NCBI RefSeq assembly: GCF_013778325.1
Contig: NZ_JACEIB010000027.1
Coordinates: forward strand, 496,001-560,000
DNA from: Sphingomonas chungangi
Lineage (GTDB): Bacteria; Pseudomonadota; Alphaproteobacteria; Sphingomonadales; Sphingomonadaceae
DNA: 64,000 nucleotides
Reading direction: 5' to 3'
This document shows positions 1-8,068 of the stretch, one piece after another; the stretch's first letter is position 1; each line of letters begins with the position of its first letter. Under the pieces are notes generated by a model, which was given only the letters and a program-made list of their open reading frames with translations, did not search any database and had not been told where the DNA came from. Position numbers and translations under genes: made by a program.

Positions 1-304
1 CGCAGGCGGGTTGCCAGTCGGCGGTGGTGGTCAGGCCGCTGGTGTCGCTGCGCTTGAGCAAGGCCGCGCAGGAGGAGCGAAACGCTGCCAGCACCAGATC
101 GGCCTTGGCCGGATCGATCGACAGCGAGGCGACCGTCGGCCCGCGCGTCACGCCTGCGAGGATCGCGGTCTTGGCAGCGGGGTTAGACGGTTGCGACGGA
201 ACGGGCGGCGGCGGCAGATTTTCCGCCTGCCGTCCCTGGGGGCCTACGCACGATGCCAGCGCCAGCGAGGAGACGGTCGCAACCGCCAGCGCGCGGGCCT
301 TCAT
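1..304 (-). CDS. mltA: MltA, membrane-bound lytic murein transglycosylase A (N-terminal part only)
   Basis: This is the first 101 codons; the rest lies beyond the left edge. The product begins MKARALAVATV and has a lipobox-like LASC at residues 16-19, so it should be an outer-membrane lipoprotein. The mature part after a proline-rich linker matches the start of MltA, which cleaves peptidoglycan glycan strands to give 1,6-anhydromuropeptides. No catalytic residue is visible because the double-psi barrel lies outside the window. The ATG has GAGG about 4 bases upstream and overlaps the stop of the Tim44-like gene as ATGA, so the two are probably translationally coupled. Identity rests on the lipoprotein start plus the Tim44-mltA order known in sphingomonads. 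Confidence 0.72.
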   Translation of the reverse strand, partial: MKARALAVATVSSLALASCVGPQGRQAENLPPPPVPSQPSNPAAKTAILAGVTRGPTVASLSIDPAKADLVLAAFRSSCAALLKRSDTSGLTTTADWQPAC

Positions 305-960
305 GCCGCCTCGTCGGTCTCGATCAGGATCCAGTTGGGGTCATCGGCCTTCACGTGGCGGCTGAACGTCCAGAGGTCGCGCGTCTGTACCGCATCGTCG
401 AGCGATCCGGCGACGACATTGCCCTCGGCATCGCGCGTCACCGCCGCGATGTCGGCGTCGAAGCGGACGGTGACGATCGCCATCTGGCCCGCCATGCCGG
501 CCTGGTCGATCGTCGAGCGCTCGATCGAGACGAGCTTGTTATCCACCGTCTCGCCCGCCTCCCGGCGCGCCGCGATCGATTCAACGAAGGCGTCGTAAAC
601 CTCGTCGTCGACCAGCTTGCGCAGCTCCGCCTCGTCGCCGCGCCAGAACGCTTCCAGCGTCATGCGATAGGCCGAGCGCGCTCCGTCCAGAAAGGTGGCG
701 ACATCGAAATGAGGATCGGCGGCGACGATCCGCCGCACGCCGTCGAGCGCGTGGGGATCGATCATCGCGGCCACGGTGCCCATCGGCTCGGGTTTGCGCT
801 CCGCCGCCGGCTCGATCGCGGGGCGCGCGACGAGCGGAGCCTGCTGGAGATCGGCCGGCTTGACGATCGGCTGCTCGTGCCCTGTCCGGCGCCCCAGCAC
901 GGCGTAAAGCCGGAAGGCGACGAAGAGCGCGACACAGGCCAAAATGATGATCTCAGGCAC
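301..960 (-). CDS. Tim44/TimA-like domain protein, membrane-anchored
   Basis: A 219-residue protein with one N-terminal transmembrane segment (about residues 2-19, rich in I, L, A and V), a charged Pro-containing linker, and a C-terminal Tim44-like domain from about residue 95. That domain contains the pattern FLDGARSAYRMTLEAFWRGD, typical of the family. Mitochondrial Tim44 tethers Hsp70 to the import pore; bacterial relatives (TimA) are inner-membrane proteins of unsettled role. I chose GTG at 960 because GGAGG lies 4 bases upstream and the protein then begins directly with the membrane anchor; an earlier in-frame start would add an arginine-rich extension without support. It overlaps mltA by 4 bases and diverges from secB, so this locus carries two proteins with translocation-related folds. 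Confidence 0.8.
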   Translation of the reverse strand: MPEIIILACVALFVAFRLYAVLGRRTGHEQPIVKPADLQQAPLVARPAIEPAAERKPEPMGTVAAMIDPHALDGVRRIVAADPHFDVATFLDGARSAYRMTLEAFWRGDEAELRKLVDDEVYDAFVESIAARREAGETVDNKLVSIERSTIDQAGMAGQMAIVTVRFDADIAAVTRDAEGNVVAGSLDDAVQTRDLWTFSRHVKADDPNWILIETDEAA

Positions 961-1160
961 CAAACCTCCACAGCTGAGGCCAACGCAACGCCCCAGCCTC
1001 CCAATGAGTTGCCTTCCTACATAGAGGAGGATGCGCCCGGTTTCAAATCCCGCACGCCCCGGCTTCGGCACCATTGCCCTCGTATCGCCCGGCTGCTAGG
1101 CGCCGCAGCGATCCGCCGCGCGGGCTTGCCGCCGGCTCCAGCGACTTGAGGATGTGCCCG

Positions 1161-1664
1161 ATGGCCGAGAACGAGGCCCCCGATTTCCTGACCGTGCCGC
1201 CCGCCAACGGCGAGGATACCCAGCCGCAGGTCGGCATGGTCGCGCAATATGTGAAGGACTTTTCGTTCGAGAACCCGAATGCGCCGGCCGTCTACAACTG
1301 GCAGAACCAGCCGCAGATCGACGTGCAGTTCAACATCGGCACCCAGCAGATCGCCGACGACCTGCACGAGACCGCGCTCAAGATCGAGGTGACCGCCAAG
1401 GCGCCCGAGGGCACCGCCTTCCAGCTCGAGCTGCTCTATGGCGGCCTGTTCGCGCTGCGCAACGTGCCGGCGGATTCGCTCCAGCCCTTCCTGCTCGGCG
1501 AGGCGCCGCGCCTGCTCTTTCCGTTCGCCCGCCGCGTGGTGGCCGATGCGGTGCGCGACGGCGGCTTCCCGCCGCTGATGCTCGATCCGATCGATTTCAA
1601 CGCGCTCTTCTTCGCCCAGATGCAGCAGGGCGGCCTGATGGGCGAGCCGGCCGGCCAGGCCTGA
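1161..1664 (+). CDS. secB: SecB, protein-export chaperone
   Basis: A 167-residue product of usual SecB length. It contains the conserved core FEFN/QIDVQFNIG, the LHETALKIEVTA segment and the C-terminal PPLMLDPIDFNALFF stretch that forms part of the SecA-binding and tetramer surfaces. SecB holds preproteins unfolded and delivers them to SecA. An ATG at 1152 is also in frame, but GAGG abuts it; GAGG at 1148-1151 is correctly spaced for ATG 1161, which also matches the usual MAEN-type start. The 200 bases upstream (961-1160) separate it from the divergent Tim44-like gene; I see no clear promoter hexamers there. Confidence 0.95.
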   Translation: MAENEAPDFLTVPPANGEDTQPQVGMVAQYVKDFSFENPNAPAVYNWQNQPQIDVQFNIGTQQIADDLHETALKIEVTAKAPEGTAFQLELLYGGLFALRNVPADSLQPFLLGEAPRLLFPFARRVVADAVRDGGFPPLMLDPIDFNALFFAQMQQGGLMGEPAGQA

Positions 1665-1681
1665 CCTCAACGGCCCGGCCT

Positions 1682-1854
1682 TACCAACCAACCCGTTCGT
1701 GCTGAGGAGCCACTGAGCTTGTCGAAGTGGCGTCCCGAAGCACCGGCGCTGCGCATGCCCTTCGAGACGGGCCCCTTCGACGCCGCCTGCGGCGTCGCTC
1801 AGGACAGGCTTCGACTGCGCTCAGTCCCTCCTCAGGGCGAACGGGGTTGGTTAT
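1682..1854. repeat. Dispersed palindromic (REP-like) repeat, copy 1
   Basis: Between secB and murJ. Outer arms ACCAACCAACCCGTTCG and CGAACGGGGTTGGT are inverted copies of each other. Inside are further inverted pieces with the TGAGCTTGTCGAAG and CTTCGACTGCGCTCAG motifs. The same CCGTTCG...CTGAGC...TTCGAC...GCTCAG...CGAACGG architecture recurs at 10497-10571, 51484-51613 and 51627-51709. It is noncoding and probably forms long cruciforms or RNA hairpins; it may also terminate secB transcription. Confidence 0.8.
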
Positions 1855-1869
1855 CATGAGGCCAGTTCC

Positions 1870-3456
1870 ATGAGCCTCGTCCGCAACACCGCGACGATCG
1901 GCGGGCTCACCCTCGTCAGCCGTATCCTCGGCTTCATGCGCGATCAGCTGATGGCGCATTTCGTCGGCGCGGGCTTCGCATCGGACGCGTTCCTCGTCGC
2001 GTGGCGGCTGCCCAACCTGTTCCGCCAACTGTTCGCGGAAGGCGCCTTCTCGGCCGCCTATGTGCCGATGTTCAACCGGATCATCGCCGAGGACGAGAAA
2101 GCCGGCGGCGAAGGCCTGCCCGCCGGCATCCGCTTCGCCGAAAACGTGCTGTCGATCCTGCTGCCGTTCCTGTGCGTCTTCACGACTTTGATCATGGCTT
2201 TCCCCAAGCCGGTGGTCTGGCTGATCACGCTTGGGTTCAAGGAAGGCGGAGGGCCTCAAAAGTTCGCGCTCGCCACCGAACTCACCCAGATCACCTTCCC
2301 CTATCTGGCGCTGATCAGCCTCGTCTCGCTGATGGGCGGGATCATGAATTCGCTCAACCGCTTCTGGGTGAATGCGGCGGCGCCGGTGCTGCTCAACATC
2401 TGCATGATCGCGGGCATCCTGTTCTTCCGCGGCCACAACCAGATCGACACCGCGCGGACGCAGGCGATCGCCGTCACCGTATCGGGCGTGGCGCAGCTGG
2501 CATGGCTGATCTGGTCCGGGCGTCAGGCCGGCGTCGTGCTGAAGCTGAAGCGCCCCACCCCCTCGCCCGAGGTGAGGAAGTTCCTCTCGATCCTCGGCCC
2601 CGCGATCGTCGGGCAGGGCGCGGTGCAGATCAACCTGCTGATCATCACCATGCTCGCCGCCGGCTTCCTCAGCCAGGGTGCGGTCTCCTACATCTATTAT
2701 GCGGACCGGCTGAACCAGCTGCCGCTGGCGCTGGTCGGCATCGGGGTGGGCACCGCGATCCTGCCGGTGATCTCGCGCCAGATCGGGCGCGGCGAGGAGG
2801 CTGCGGCGGTCCACACCCAGAACCGTGCGATCGAGCTGTCGCTGCTGCTGGCGCTGCCGAGCGCGGCCGGGCTGATGACGGCGGCGCACCCGCTTATCCA
2901 CGGCCTGATGCAGAGCGGCGAGTTCCGCCCGCAGGACACCGACAACACCGCGATGGTGCTGACCGCCCTCTCCTTCGGCCTGCCCGCCTACATCCTGATC
3001 AAGGTGTTCACGCCAGGCTTCTACGCGCGCGGCGACACGCGGACGCCGGTGCGCATCGCGATGTTCGAGATGGCATGCAACATGGCGCTCAACCTCGCTC
3101 TGGTGTTCGGGACGAAGCTCGCCTTCGTCGGCCTCGCCATTTCGGGCGCGACCTGCGCGTGGATCAACGCCGGCCTGCTCTATTACGTGCTGCGCAAGCG
3201 CGACCTGTTCCACACCGACGCGCAGCTGCGCCGCCGCGCGCCGCGCCTGTTGCTCGCGGCGATCGCGATGGGCGCGGTGATCCTGCTGGTGCGCCCGACT
3301 GTGGAGCCGCATCTGAGCGGCGGCCCGCTGCCCCGCGCGATCGGCATCCTGACCCTGGTGGGGCCAGCGGGCGCGCTCTATTTCCTCTGCGCCTTCCTGT
3401 TCGGCGCGTTCCGGTGGAGCGAGGCCAAGGCGTTGCTGCAGAGGCGGCGGGGGTAG
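1870..3456 (+). CDS. murJ: MurJ, lipid II flippase
   Basis: A 528-residue polytopic membrane protein of the MOP superfamily (MviN/MurJ), the usual length. The N-terminus MSLVRNTATIGGLTLVSRIL, the GFIRDQLMA-type loop near residue 25 (here GFMRDQLMAHFVGAG) and the FRQLFAEGAFSAAYVP segment are family hallmarks. MurJ flips undecaprenyl-pyrophosphoryl-MurNAc-peptide-GlcNAc across the inner membrane for peptidoglycan synthesis. The ATG at 1870 has GAGG at 1859-1862. It stands alone between a palindromic repeat and a weak hairpin, with trpS downstream on the same strand and a small lipoprotein gene on the other. Confidence 0.96.
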   Translation: MSLVRNTATIGGLTLVSRILGFMRDQLMAHFVGAGFASDAFLVAWRLPNLFRQLFAEGAFSAAYVPMFNRIIAEDEKAGGEGLPAGIRFAENVLSILLPFLCVFTTLIMAFPKPVVWLITLGFKEGGGPQKFALATELTQITFPYLALISLVSLMGGIMNSLNRFWVNAAAPVLLNICMIAGILFFRGHNQIDTARTQAIAVTVSGVAQLAWLIWSGRQAGVVLKLKRPTPSPEVRKFLSILGPAIVGQGAVQINLLIITMLAAGFLSQGAVSYIYYADRLNQLPLALVGIGVGTAILPVISRQIGRGEEAAAVHTQNRAIELSLLLALPSAAGLMTAAHPLIHGLMQSGEFRPQDTDNTAMVLTALSFGLPAYILIKVFTPGFYARGDTRTPVRIAMFEMACNMALNLALVFGTKLAFVGLAISGATCAWINAGLLYYVLRKRDLFHTDAQLRRRAPRLLLAAIAMGAVILLVRPTVEPHLSGGPLPRAIGILTLVGPAGALYFLCAFLFGAFRWSEAKALLQRRRG

Positions 3457-3477
3457 CCGGGTTAGTGGAATGAATAC

Positions 3478-3494
3478 CGCAGACGAAATCTGCG
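3478..3494. terminator. Weak hairpin between convergent murJ and lipoprotein genes
   Basis: CGCAGA-CGAAA-TCTGCG forms a 6-bp stem with a 5-base loop in the 42-base gap between two convergent genes. There is no clear T-tract on either side, so termination is only plausible. Confidence 0.3.
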
Positions 3495-3498
3495 CATG

Positions 3499-3864
3499 CT
3501 ATTTACTTGCCAATGGCAAGGTTTCAATTTGAAGGCCATCGACCTTTGCGACTTGAAATTCCACCCTCCCATTCGCGTACATAATGACGAGATTGGAAGC
3601 ATCCCGCCATTGAAGCTTAAGCACCGCGGGGCCGGTCCCCTCGTCTAAAGCCATCACGCTGACAGCCTTGTCTGACCCGGGTCTTTTGACCTGAACGGTC
3701 TCGTCCAAGAAGTTATTGCCCGGACCGCTGACGTCCTTCTTGACTCTCCTCGTGAGCCATTCGCCCGACGGGGACGGCTGCCAAGGCGTTGCGGTAGTCT
3801 CGGAGTCGACCATAGAGCATCCGCTCGCAAGAAGAGCGATAGCGGCGATAGGGAGTATCTTCAT
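3499..3864 (-). CDS. Small hypothetical lipoprotein
   Basis: A 121-residue protein starting MKILPIAAIALLASGCSM, with a clear lipobox (LASGC, Cys16). The mature part is short, hydrophilic and probably beta-rich, ending IETLPLASK; I recognise no domain. Base composition is noticeably less GC-rich than its neighbours and codons ending in A/T are frequent, which suggests recent acquisition. It lies convergent with murJ and divergent from trpS. The ribosome-binding site is weak. The lipobox and continuous reading frame make it a real gene in my judgement, of unknown function. Confidence 0.7.
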   Translation of the reverse strand: MKILPIAAIALLASGCSMVDSETTATPWQPSPSGEWLTRRVKKDVSGPGNNFLDETVQVKRPGSDKAVSVMALDEGTGPAVLKLQWRDASNLVIMYANGRVEFQVAKVDGLQIETLPLASK

Positions 3865-3993
3865 GATGCCAGCTTAATCGCAGCAATCGAGGTCCGCCAC
3901 CAGACATAGCGACCAATAAAGCGCCTACGTAAAAGGGAGGGGAGAAGGCTGCGCTTGACCTTCGTCAAACGCTGGGCGACACGCCGCCCCACT

Positions 3994-5016
3994 ATGAGCA
4001 AGCGCGTCGTCTCGGGCATCCAGCCCACCGGAAACCTGCACCTGGGCAATTATCTCGGCGCGATCCGCAACTGGGTGCGGATGCAGGACGAGGTGGCGCG
4101 CGACGGGGGCGAGTGCTTCTTCTTCCTCGCCGATCTCCACGCCATCACCGTCTATAACGATCCCAAGGCGCTGGCGGCCAACGTCCGCTCGATGGCGGCA
4201 GCGCTGATCGCGACCGGCGTCGATCCGGCGAAGTCGACCCTGTTCAACCAGGCCGCCGTCTCCGCCCATGCCGAGCTCGCCTGGATCCTCAACTGCACCG
4301 CGCGGATCGGCTGGCTGAACCGCATGACCCAGTTCAAGGAGAAATCGGGCAAGGATCGCGAGGGCGCCTCGATCGGGCTGTTCGCCTATCCGGTGCTGCA
4401 GGCCGCCGACGTGCTGATCTACCGCGCCACTCACGTTCCGGTGGGCGAGGACCAGAAGCAGCATCTGGAGCTGGCGCGCGACATCGCCACCAAGTTCAAC
4501 ACCGATTTCGACACCGAGCTGTTCGTCCTGCCCGAGCCGATGATCCCGCCGTCCGCCGCCCGGATCATGTCTTTACGCGACGGTTCGGCCAAGATGTCCA
4601 AGTCCGATCCGTCGGACATGAGCCGCATCAACCTCACCGACGATGCCGATTCGATCACCGCGAAGATCCGCAAGGCGCGCACCGATCCCGAGCCGATACC
4701 CGGCGATCCGGCGGGCCTTGCCGAGCGGCCCGAGGCGCGCAACCTCGTCGGCATCTACGCGGCACTCGCGGATGAAACGCCTGCGCAGGTGCTCGCCCGC
4801 TTCGAGGGCCAGGGCTTCGGCGCGTTCAAGCCGGCGCTCGCCGAGCTGCTGGTCGAGACGCTGAAGCCGATCGCCACCCGCTTGGCCGAGCTGGAGCAGG
4901 ATCCCGCCGAGCTAGATCGCATCCTTGCCGCCGGCGCGGCCAAGGCGCGCGCCGCTGCGGAGCCGGTCGTCGCGGGGGCCTATGCCGCGCTCGGGCTGAA
5001 CCGAGAAACCCGATGA
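3994..5016 (+). CDS. trpS: TrpS, tryptophanyl-tRNA synthetase
   Basis: A 340-residue class I aminoacyl-tRNA synthetase that charges tRNA-Trp. The ATP-binding HIGH-type motif is GNLHLGNY (residues 13-20) and the KMSKS loop is intact (KMSKSDPSD). SGIQPTG at the start and [10 protein letters not shown] mid-protein are TrpS signatures. I chose ATG 3994 because homologues begin just before SGIQPTG. A TTG at 3955 is also in frame and has a much stronger purine-rich site (GGGAGGGGAGAAGG) six bases upstream, so a 13-residue longer form is possible. Expressed alone, 95 bases before a lipoprotein gene on the same strand. Confidence 0.96.
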   Translation: MSKRVVSGIQPTGNLHLGNYLGAIRNWVRMQDEVARDGGECFFFLADLHAITVYNDPKALAANVRSMAAALIATGVDPAKSTLFNQAAVSAHAELAWILNCTARIGWLNRMTQFKEKSGKDREGASIGLFAYPVLQAADVLIYRATHVPVGEDQKQHLELARDIATKFNTDFDTELFVLPEPMIPPSAARIMSLRDGSAKMSKSDPSDMSRINLTDDADSITAKIRKARTDPEPIPGDPAGLAERPEARNLVGIYAALADETPAQVLARFEGQGFGAFKPALAELLVETLKPIATRLAELEQDPAELDRILAAGAAKARAAAEPVVAGAYAALGLNRETR

Positions 5017-5023
5017 CAAGCGC

Positions 5024-5038
5024 ATGCGTTCAACGCAT
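5024..5038. promoter_or_regulatory. Perfect 15-bp palindrome upstream of the DUF4136 gene
   Basis: ATGCGTT-C-AACGCAT lies 8 bases after the trpS stop and 73 bases before the next start. A 7+7 dyad with one central base resembles a dimeric-regulator operator. No T-tract follows, so it is not an obvious terminator. The binding protein is unknown. Confidence 0.4.
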
Positions 5039-5110
5039 ATTCAGCACGCTTGGCGGAGGAGTGGCCGTCACGTCCTGACATGCGGAATCCTCCGCGACAG
5101 AGGCACGTCC

Positions 5111-5797
5111 ATGACCATCAAACGCCTGTTGCTTTCCGTCGCCGCCCCGATCGCCCTGCTGGGCGTTTCGGGCTGCGCCACCAATTTCCAAGCCAATGTC
5201 TCGCGATTCCAGCGCCTTCCCGCGCCGCAGGGGCAGACATATCGCATCGAGGCGAGCAACCCGCAGGAGCGCGGCGGCCTCGAATTCGCCACCTACGCGC
5301 AGGAGGTCTCCGCGCACCTGACCCAGGTCGGCTATCACGAGGCGGCGCCCGGCGGACCGGCCGACATGATCGTGCAGGTCGGCTACGGCGTCGATCATGG
5401 CCAGCAGAAGGTCACCACCACGCCCGGCGGCTTCGATTGCGGCTTCGGCGGCCCGGGCTGGGGCGGCGGCTGGGGCTGGGGCGGCGGCTTCGGTCGCTGG
5501 GGCGGCTACGGCTGGGGCGGCCGCGGCTGGGGCTTCGGCTGGGGCGATCCGTACGGCCCGTGGGGCTGCCCGGACGTCGAGAGCTATACCGTCTATTCCA
5601 GCTATCTCGGCATGACGATCACGCGCTCCGACGGCGCCCGCCTGTTCGAGGGCCGTGCGCGCGCCCATTCGACGACGGACGACCTGACCCAGCTCGTGCC
5701 GAACCTGATCGACGCGATGTTCACCGGCTTCCCGGGCAATTCGGGGCAGGACATCAAGATCACCATCCCGCCGCGCCAGAAGCCCAAGGCCTCCTGA
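5111..5797 (+). CDS. DUF4136 family lipoprotein with Gly/Trp-rich insert
   Basis: A 228-residue product starting MTIKRLLLSVAAPIALLG with a lipobox GVSGC (Cys21). The flanking parts match DUF4136 envelope lipoproteins (FQRLPAPQGQTYRIEA early; a late block ending with IDAMFTGFPG). The middle, about residues 104-158, is an extreme Gly/Trp/Phe-rich run (GWGGGWGWGGGF and similar) that splits the domain. The start follows the homologue pattern. Function is unknown; relatives sit in the outer or inner membrane of many Gram-negatives. A strong terminator follows directly, so it is probably a single-gene unit. Confidence 0.85.
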   Translation: MTIKRLLLSVAAPIALLGVSGCATNFQANVSRFQRLPAPQGQTYRIEASNPQERGGLEFATYAQEVSAHLTQVGYHEAAPGGPADMIVQVGYGVDHGQQKVTTTPGGFDCGFGGPGWGGGWGWGGGFGRWGGYGWGGRGWGFGWGDPYGPWGCPDVESYTVYSSYLGMTITRSDGARLFEGRARAHSTTDDLTQLVPNLIDAMFTGFPGNSGQDIKITIPPRQKPKAS

Positions 5798-5820
5798 GCG
5801 GGCTGACCGATCGCGACGAG

Positions 5821-5853
5821 GGCGCCGGGAGCGATCCCGGCGCCTCTTCTTTT
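5821..5853 (+). terminator. Rho-independent terminator after the DUF4136 gene
   Basis: A perfect 10-bp stem, GGCGCCGGGA with TCCCGGCGCC around a GCGA loop, followed by TCTTCTTTT. It ends 11 bases before the next start codon, so the next gene needs its own promoter or read-through. Confidence 0.9.
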
Positions 5854-5864
5854 GGGGGAAGGCG

Positions 5865-6665
5865 ATGAGGCTGCGCGACGCCGCAATGCTCGTTGCCTCG
5901 GCAGGATGGGCATTGCTGCTCCACATGCTCCTGCTGGCGTCGAGCGCGCCGGTGGAACGCGATATGCGCGTCCATGCCCCCGTGCCGCCGACGCGCGTCG
6001 TGCTGCTGTCCGATCTGCATGTCGCGACGCCCGGTGACAGCCCTGCGCGGCTGCGCCAAACGGTCGCGCAGGTGAACCGGCTCCATCCGGATCTCGTGCT
6101 GATCGCGGGGGACTTCCTGTCGACCGACTCGCTTGCCTTCGCCGCCTCGCCCGGCGACGCGGTGGCGCCCCTCGCGGGACTGCACGCCCCGCTCGGTACG
6201 ATCGCGGTTCTCGGCAATCACGACGATCAGGGCCGGCGCCGGCTCGAAGCCCTGCTGCCCCGCATGCGGGTCACGCTGCTGGAAAACCGTGCGGTACGGC
6301 GCGGTCCGCTCACCATCGTCGGAACCGGCGACACCTTCACCGGCCATAGCCGTCCCGCCGAAGCATTCGCCGCCGCCCGCCCGCTCGGCGGCCTGACCGT
6401 CGCGCTGGCACACGAACCCGATGTGACGCCGGAGCTGGACCCGTCGCTCCGCCTGGTGCTTGCGGGCCACACGCATTGCGGACAGATCGCGCCATGGCCG
6501 TTCGGTCCGCTGTTCACGGCGTCGGCCTACGGTCGGCGCTACGCCTGCGGGGTCATCCACGAAGGCGCCCGCTCGATCATCGTCACCGGGGGACTCGGGA
6601 CGAGCAACCTGCCGCTGCGACTCGGCGCTCCCCCCGATCTCTGGGTGATCGACTTCGGCCCCTAG
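5865..6665 (+). CDS. Calcineurin-like metallophosphoesterase, YaeI/YkuE type
   Basis: A 266-residue protein with an N-terminal hydrophobic anchor (about residues 8-27) and a metallophosphoesterase domain. All metal-binding motifs are present: SDLH (D50, H52), AGD (D83), GNHD (N118-D120), H183, and GHTHCG (H202, H204). The YkuE/YaeI subgroup are membrane-associated phosphodiesterases; YaeI of E. coli has been linked to lipid A precursor hydrolysis, but the substrate here is not evident. The ATG has GGGGGAAGG upstream. Its stop overlaps the dnaA stop tail to tail: the four bases CTAG at 6662-6665 encode both TAG codons. Confidence 0.88.
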   Translation: MRLRDAAMLVASAGWALLLHMLLLASSAPVERDMRVHAPVPPTRVVLLSDLHVATPGDSPARLRQTVAQVNRLHPDLVLIAGDFLSTDSLAFAASPGDAVAPLAGLHAPLGTIAVLGNHDDQGRRRLEALLPRMRVTLLENRAVRRGPLTIVGTGDTFTGHSRPAEAFAAARPLGGLTVALAHEPDVTPELDPSLRLVLAGHTHCGQIAPWPFGPLFTASAYGRRYACGVIHEGARSIIVTGGLGTSNLPLRLGAPPDLWVIDFGP

Positions 6666-8068
6666 GCCTCCAGCTGGCGGAGCAGCAGGCGCACGTCGGC
6701 ATCCAGCTCGGCATCGGCCTTGCGCAGCTTCTCGATCTGGCGGACGGCGTGGATAACGGTCGTGTGGTCGCGCCCACCGAAACGGCGGCCGATCTCGGGC
6801 AGCGAGCGCGGGGTCAGCTGCTTGGCGAGATACATGGCGATCTGGCGCGGCCGGGCGACTTCGCGCGCGCGCCGGGCCGAGGTCATCTCGGCCTGGCGGA
6901 TGCGGAAATGGTCCGAGACCTTGCGCTGGATCTCGTCGATCGTGATGCGGCGCTGGTGGGCGCGCAGCACGTCGGTCAGCGTCTCCTCCACGAAGGCGAC
7001 GTCGATGGGGCGATTGTTGAGCATCGCATAGGCGATGACCCGGTTGAGCGCACCCTCCAGTTCGCGCACGTTCGAGGCGATCCGCTTGGCGAGGAACAGC
7101 TGGACGTCCTGTGGCACGGCGACGTGCGGCATCGATTCCAGCTTGCGCTGGATGATGTTGAGACGCAGCTCGAAATCGGCCGGGTTGACGTCGGCGACCA
7201 GACCCCAGGACAGGCGCGAGAGGATGCGCGCCTCGATGCCCTCGAGGTCCTGCGGCGAGCGGTCGGCGGTGATCACCAGCCGCTTACCGGCCGAGATGAT
7301 CTCGTTCATCGTGTGGAAGAACTCTTCCTGGGTGGAATCCTTGCCGGCGATGAACTGCACGTCGTCGATCATCAGCAGGTCGGCCGAGCGCAGCCGCTGC
7401 TTGAAATTGTGCGTGTCCTTGGCGCGGAGCGCACCGACGAACTCGAACATGAACTTCTCGGCCGACATGTAGACGATCTTCGCCTTCGGCACCCGGCGGC
7501 GATATTCATGGCCGATCGCATGCATCAGGTGCGTCTTGCCGAGCCCGGTTCCGCCATGGAGGAAGAGCGGGTTGAAGGTCAGCGCCCCGCCTTCGGCGAC
7601 CGTGCGCGCGGCGTTGTAGGCGACCTCGTTGGGCTTGCCCGTCACGAAGCTGTCGAACGTGTAGCGCGCCTCGAGCTGGATGCCCTCGACGGTGCCGGTC
7701 GGCTCCTCCGCCTCCTCGGGCTCGGGCGAGGCGACGGGCGCCACCGTGAACAGCGCGGGTTTGAGCGAATCGACACCGGCCGTCACCACCACGCGGCGGA
7801 CCTGCGGCAGGTGCGCGCGCCACGCGTGGAGCAGGCGCTCGGCATAATGGGTGTCGACCCAGTTCGCCATGAATTCGGACGGCAGCGCGATGCGGACGGT
7901 CGCCTCGTCCTCGTCATAGCCGGCGAGGCGGGAGGGCTTCAGCCAATTGTCGAAGGTGCGCGCACCGCAATCGCGACGCAGTCCGGTGCGGATCGACTCC
8001 CACGCCAGCTCGACCGGATCGTCGATCGTGACAGGCATCGCTCCCAACGCTCCCACTGGCTTTTGCAC
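6662..8068 (-). CDS. dnaA: DnaA, chromosomal replication initiator
   Basis: A 468-residue AAA+ initiator that binds DnaA boxes and melts oriC. In order: N-terminal domain I (VELAWESIRTGLRRD...TFDNWLKP), a variable Glu/Pro-rich linker, AAA+ core with Walker A GGTGLGKTHL (about residues 171-180) and Walker B LLMIDDVQF (about 228-236), and C-terminal DNA-binding domain IV with the signature GGRDHTTVIHAV. I chose GTG 8068 because GGGGGAG lies 6 bases upstream; ATG 8038 is an alternative that shortens the protein by 10 residues. A long upstream region (8069-8422) probably carries its promoter. rpsT lies upstream on the same strand, an order seen in other alphaproteobacteria. Confidence 0.97.
   Translation of the reverse strand: MQKPVGALGAMPVTIDDPVELAWESIRTGLRRDCGARTFDNWLKPSRLAGYDEDEATVRIALPSEFMANWVDTHYAERLLHAWRAHLPQVRRVVVTAGVDSLKPALFTVAPVASPEPEEAEEPTGTVEGIQLEARYTFDSFVTGKPNEVAYNAARTVAEGGALTFNPLFLHGGTGLGKTHLMHAIGHEYRRRVPKAKIVYMSAEKFMFEFVGALRAKDTHNFKQRLRSADLLMIDDVQFIAGKDSTQEEFFHTMNEIISAGKRLVITADRSPQDLEGIEARILSRLSWGLVADVNPADFELRLNIIQRKLESMPHVAVPQDVQLFLAKRIASNVRELEGALNRVIAYAMLNNRPIDVAFVEETLTDVLRAHQRRITIDEIQRKVSDHFRIRQAEMTSARRAREVARPRQIAMYLAKQLTPRSLPEIGRRFGGRDHTTVIHAVRQIEKLRKADAELDADVRLLLRQLEA

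Noticed and set aside
1681-3312. Long open frame on the minus strand opposite murJ
   Set aside because: Arg/His/Gln-rich low-complexity translation without domain; it is the antisense shadow of a clear MurJ gene in GC-rich DNA.
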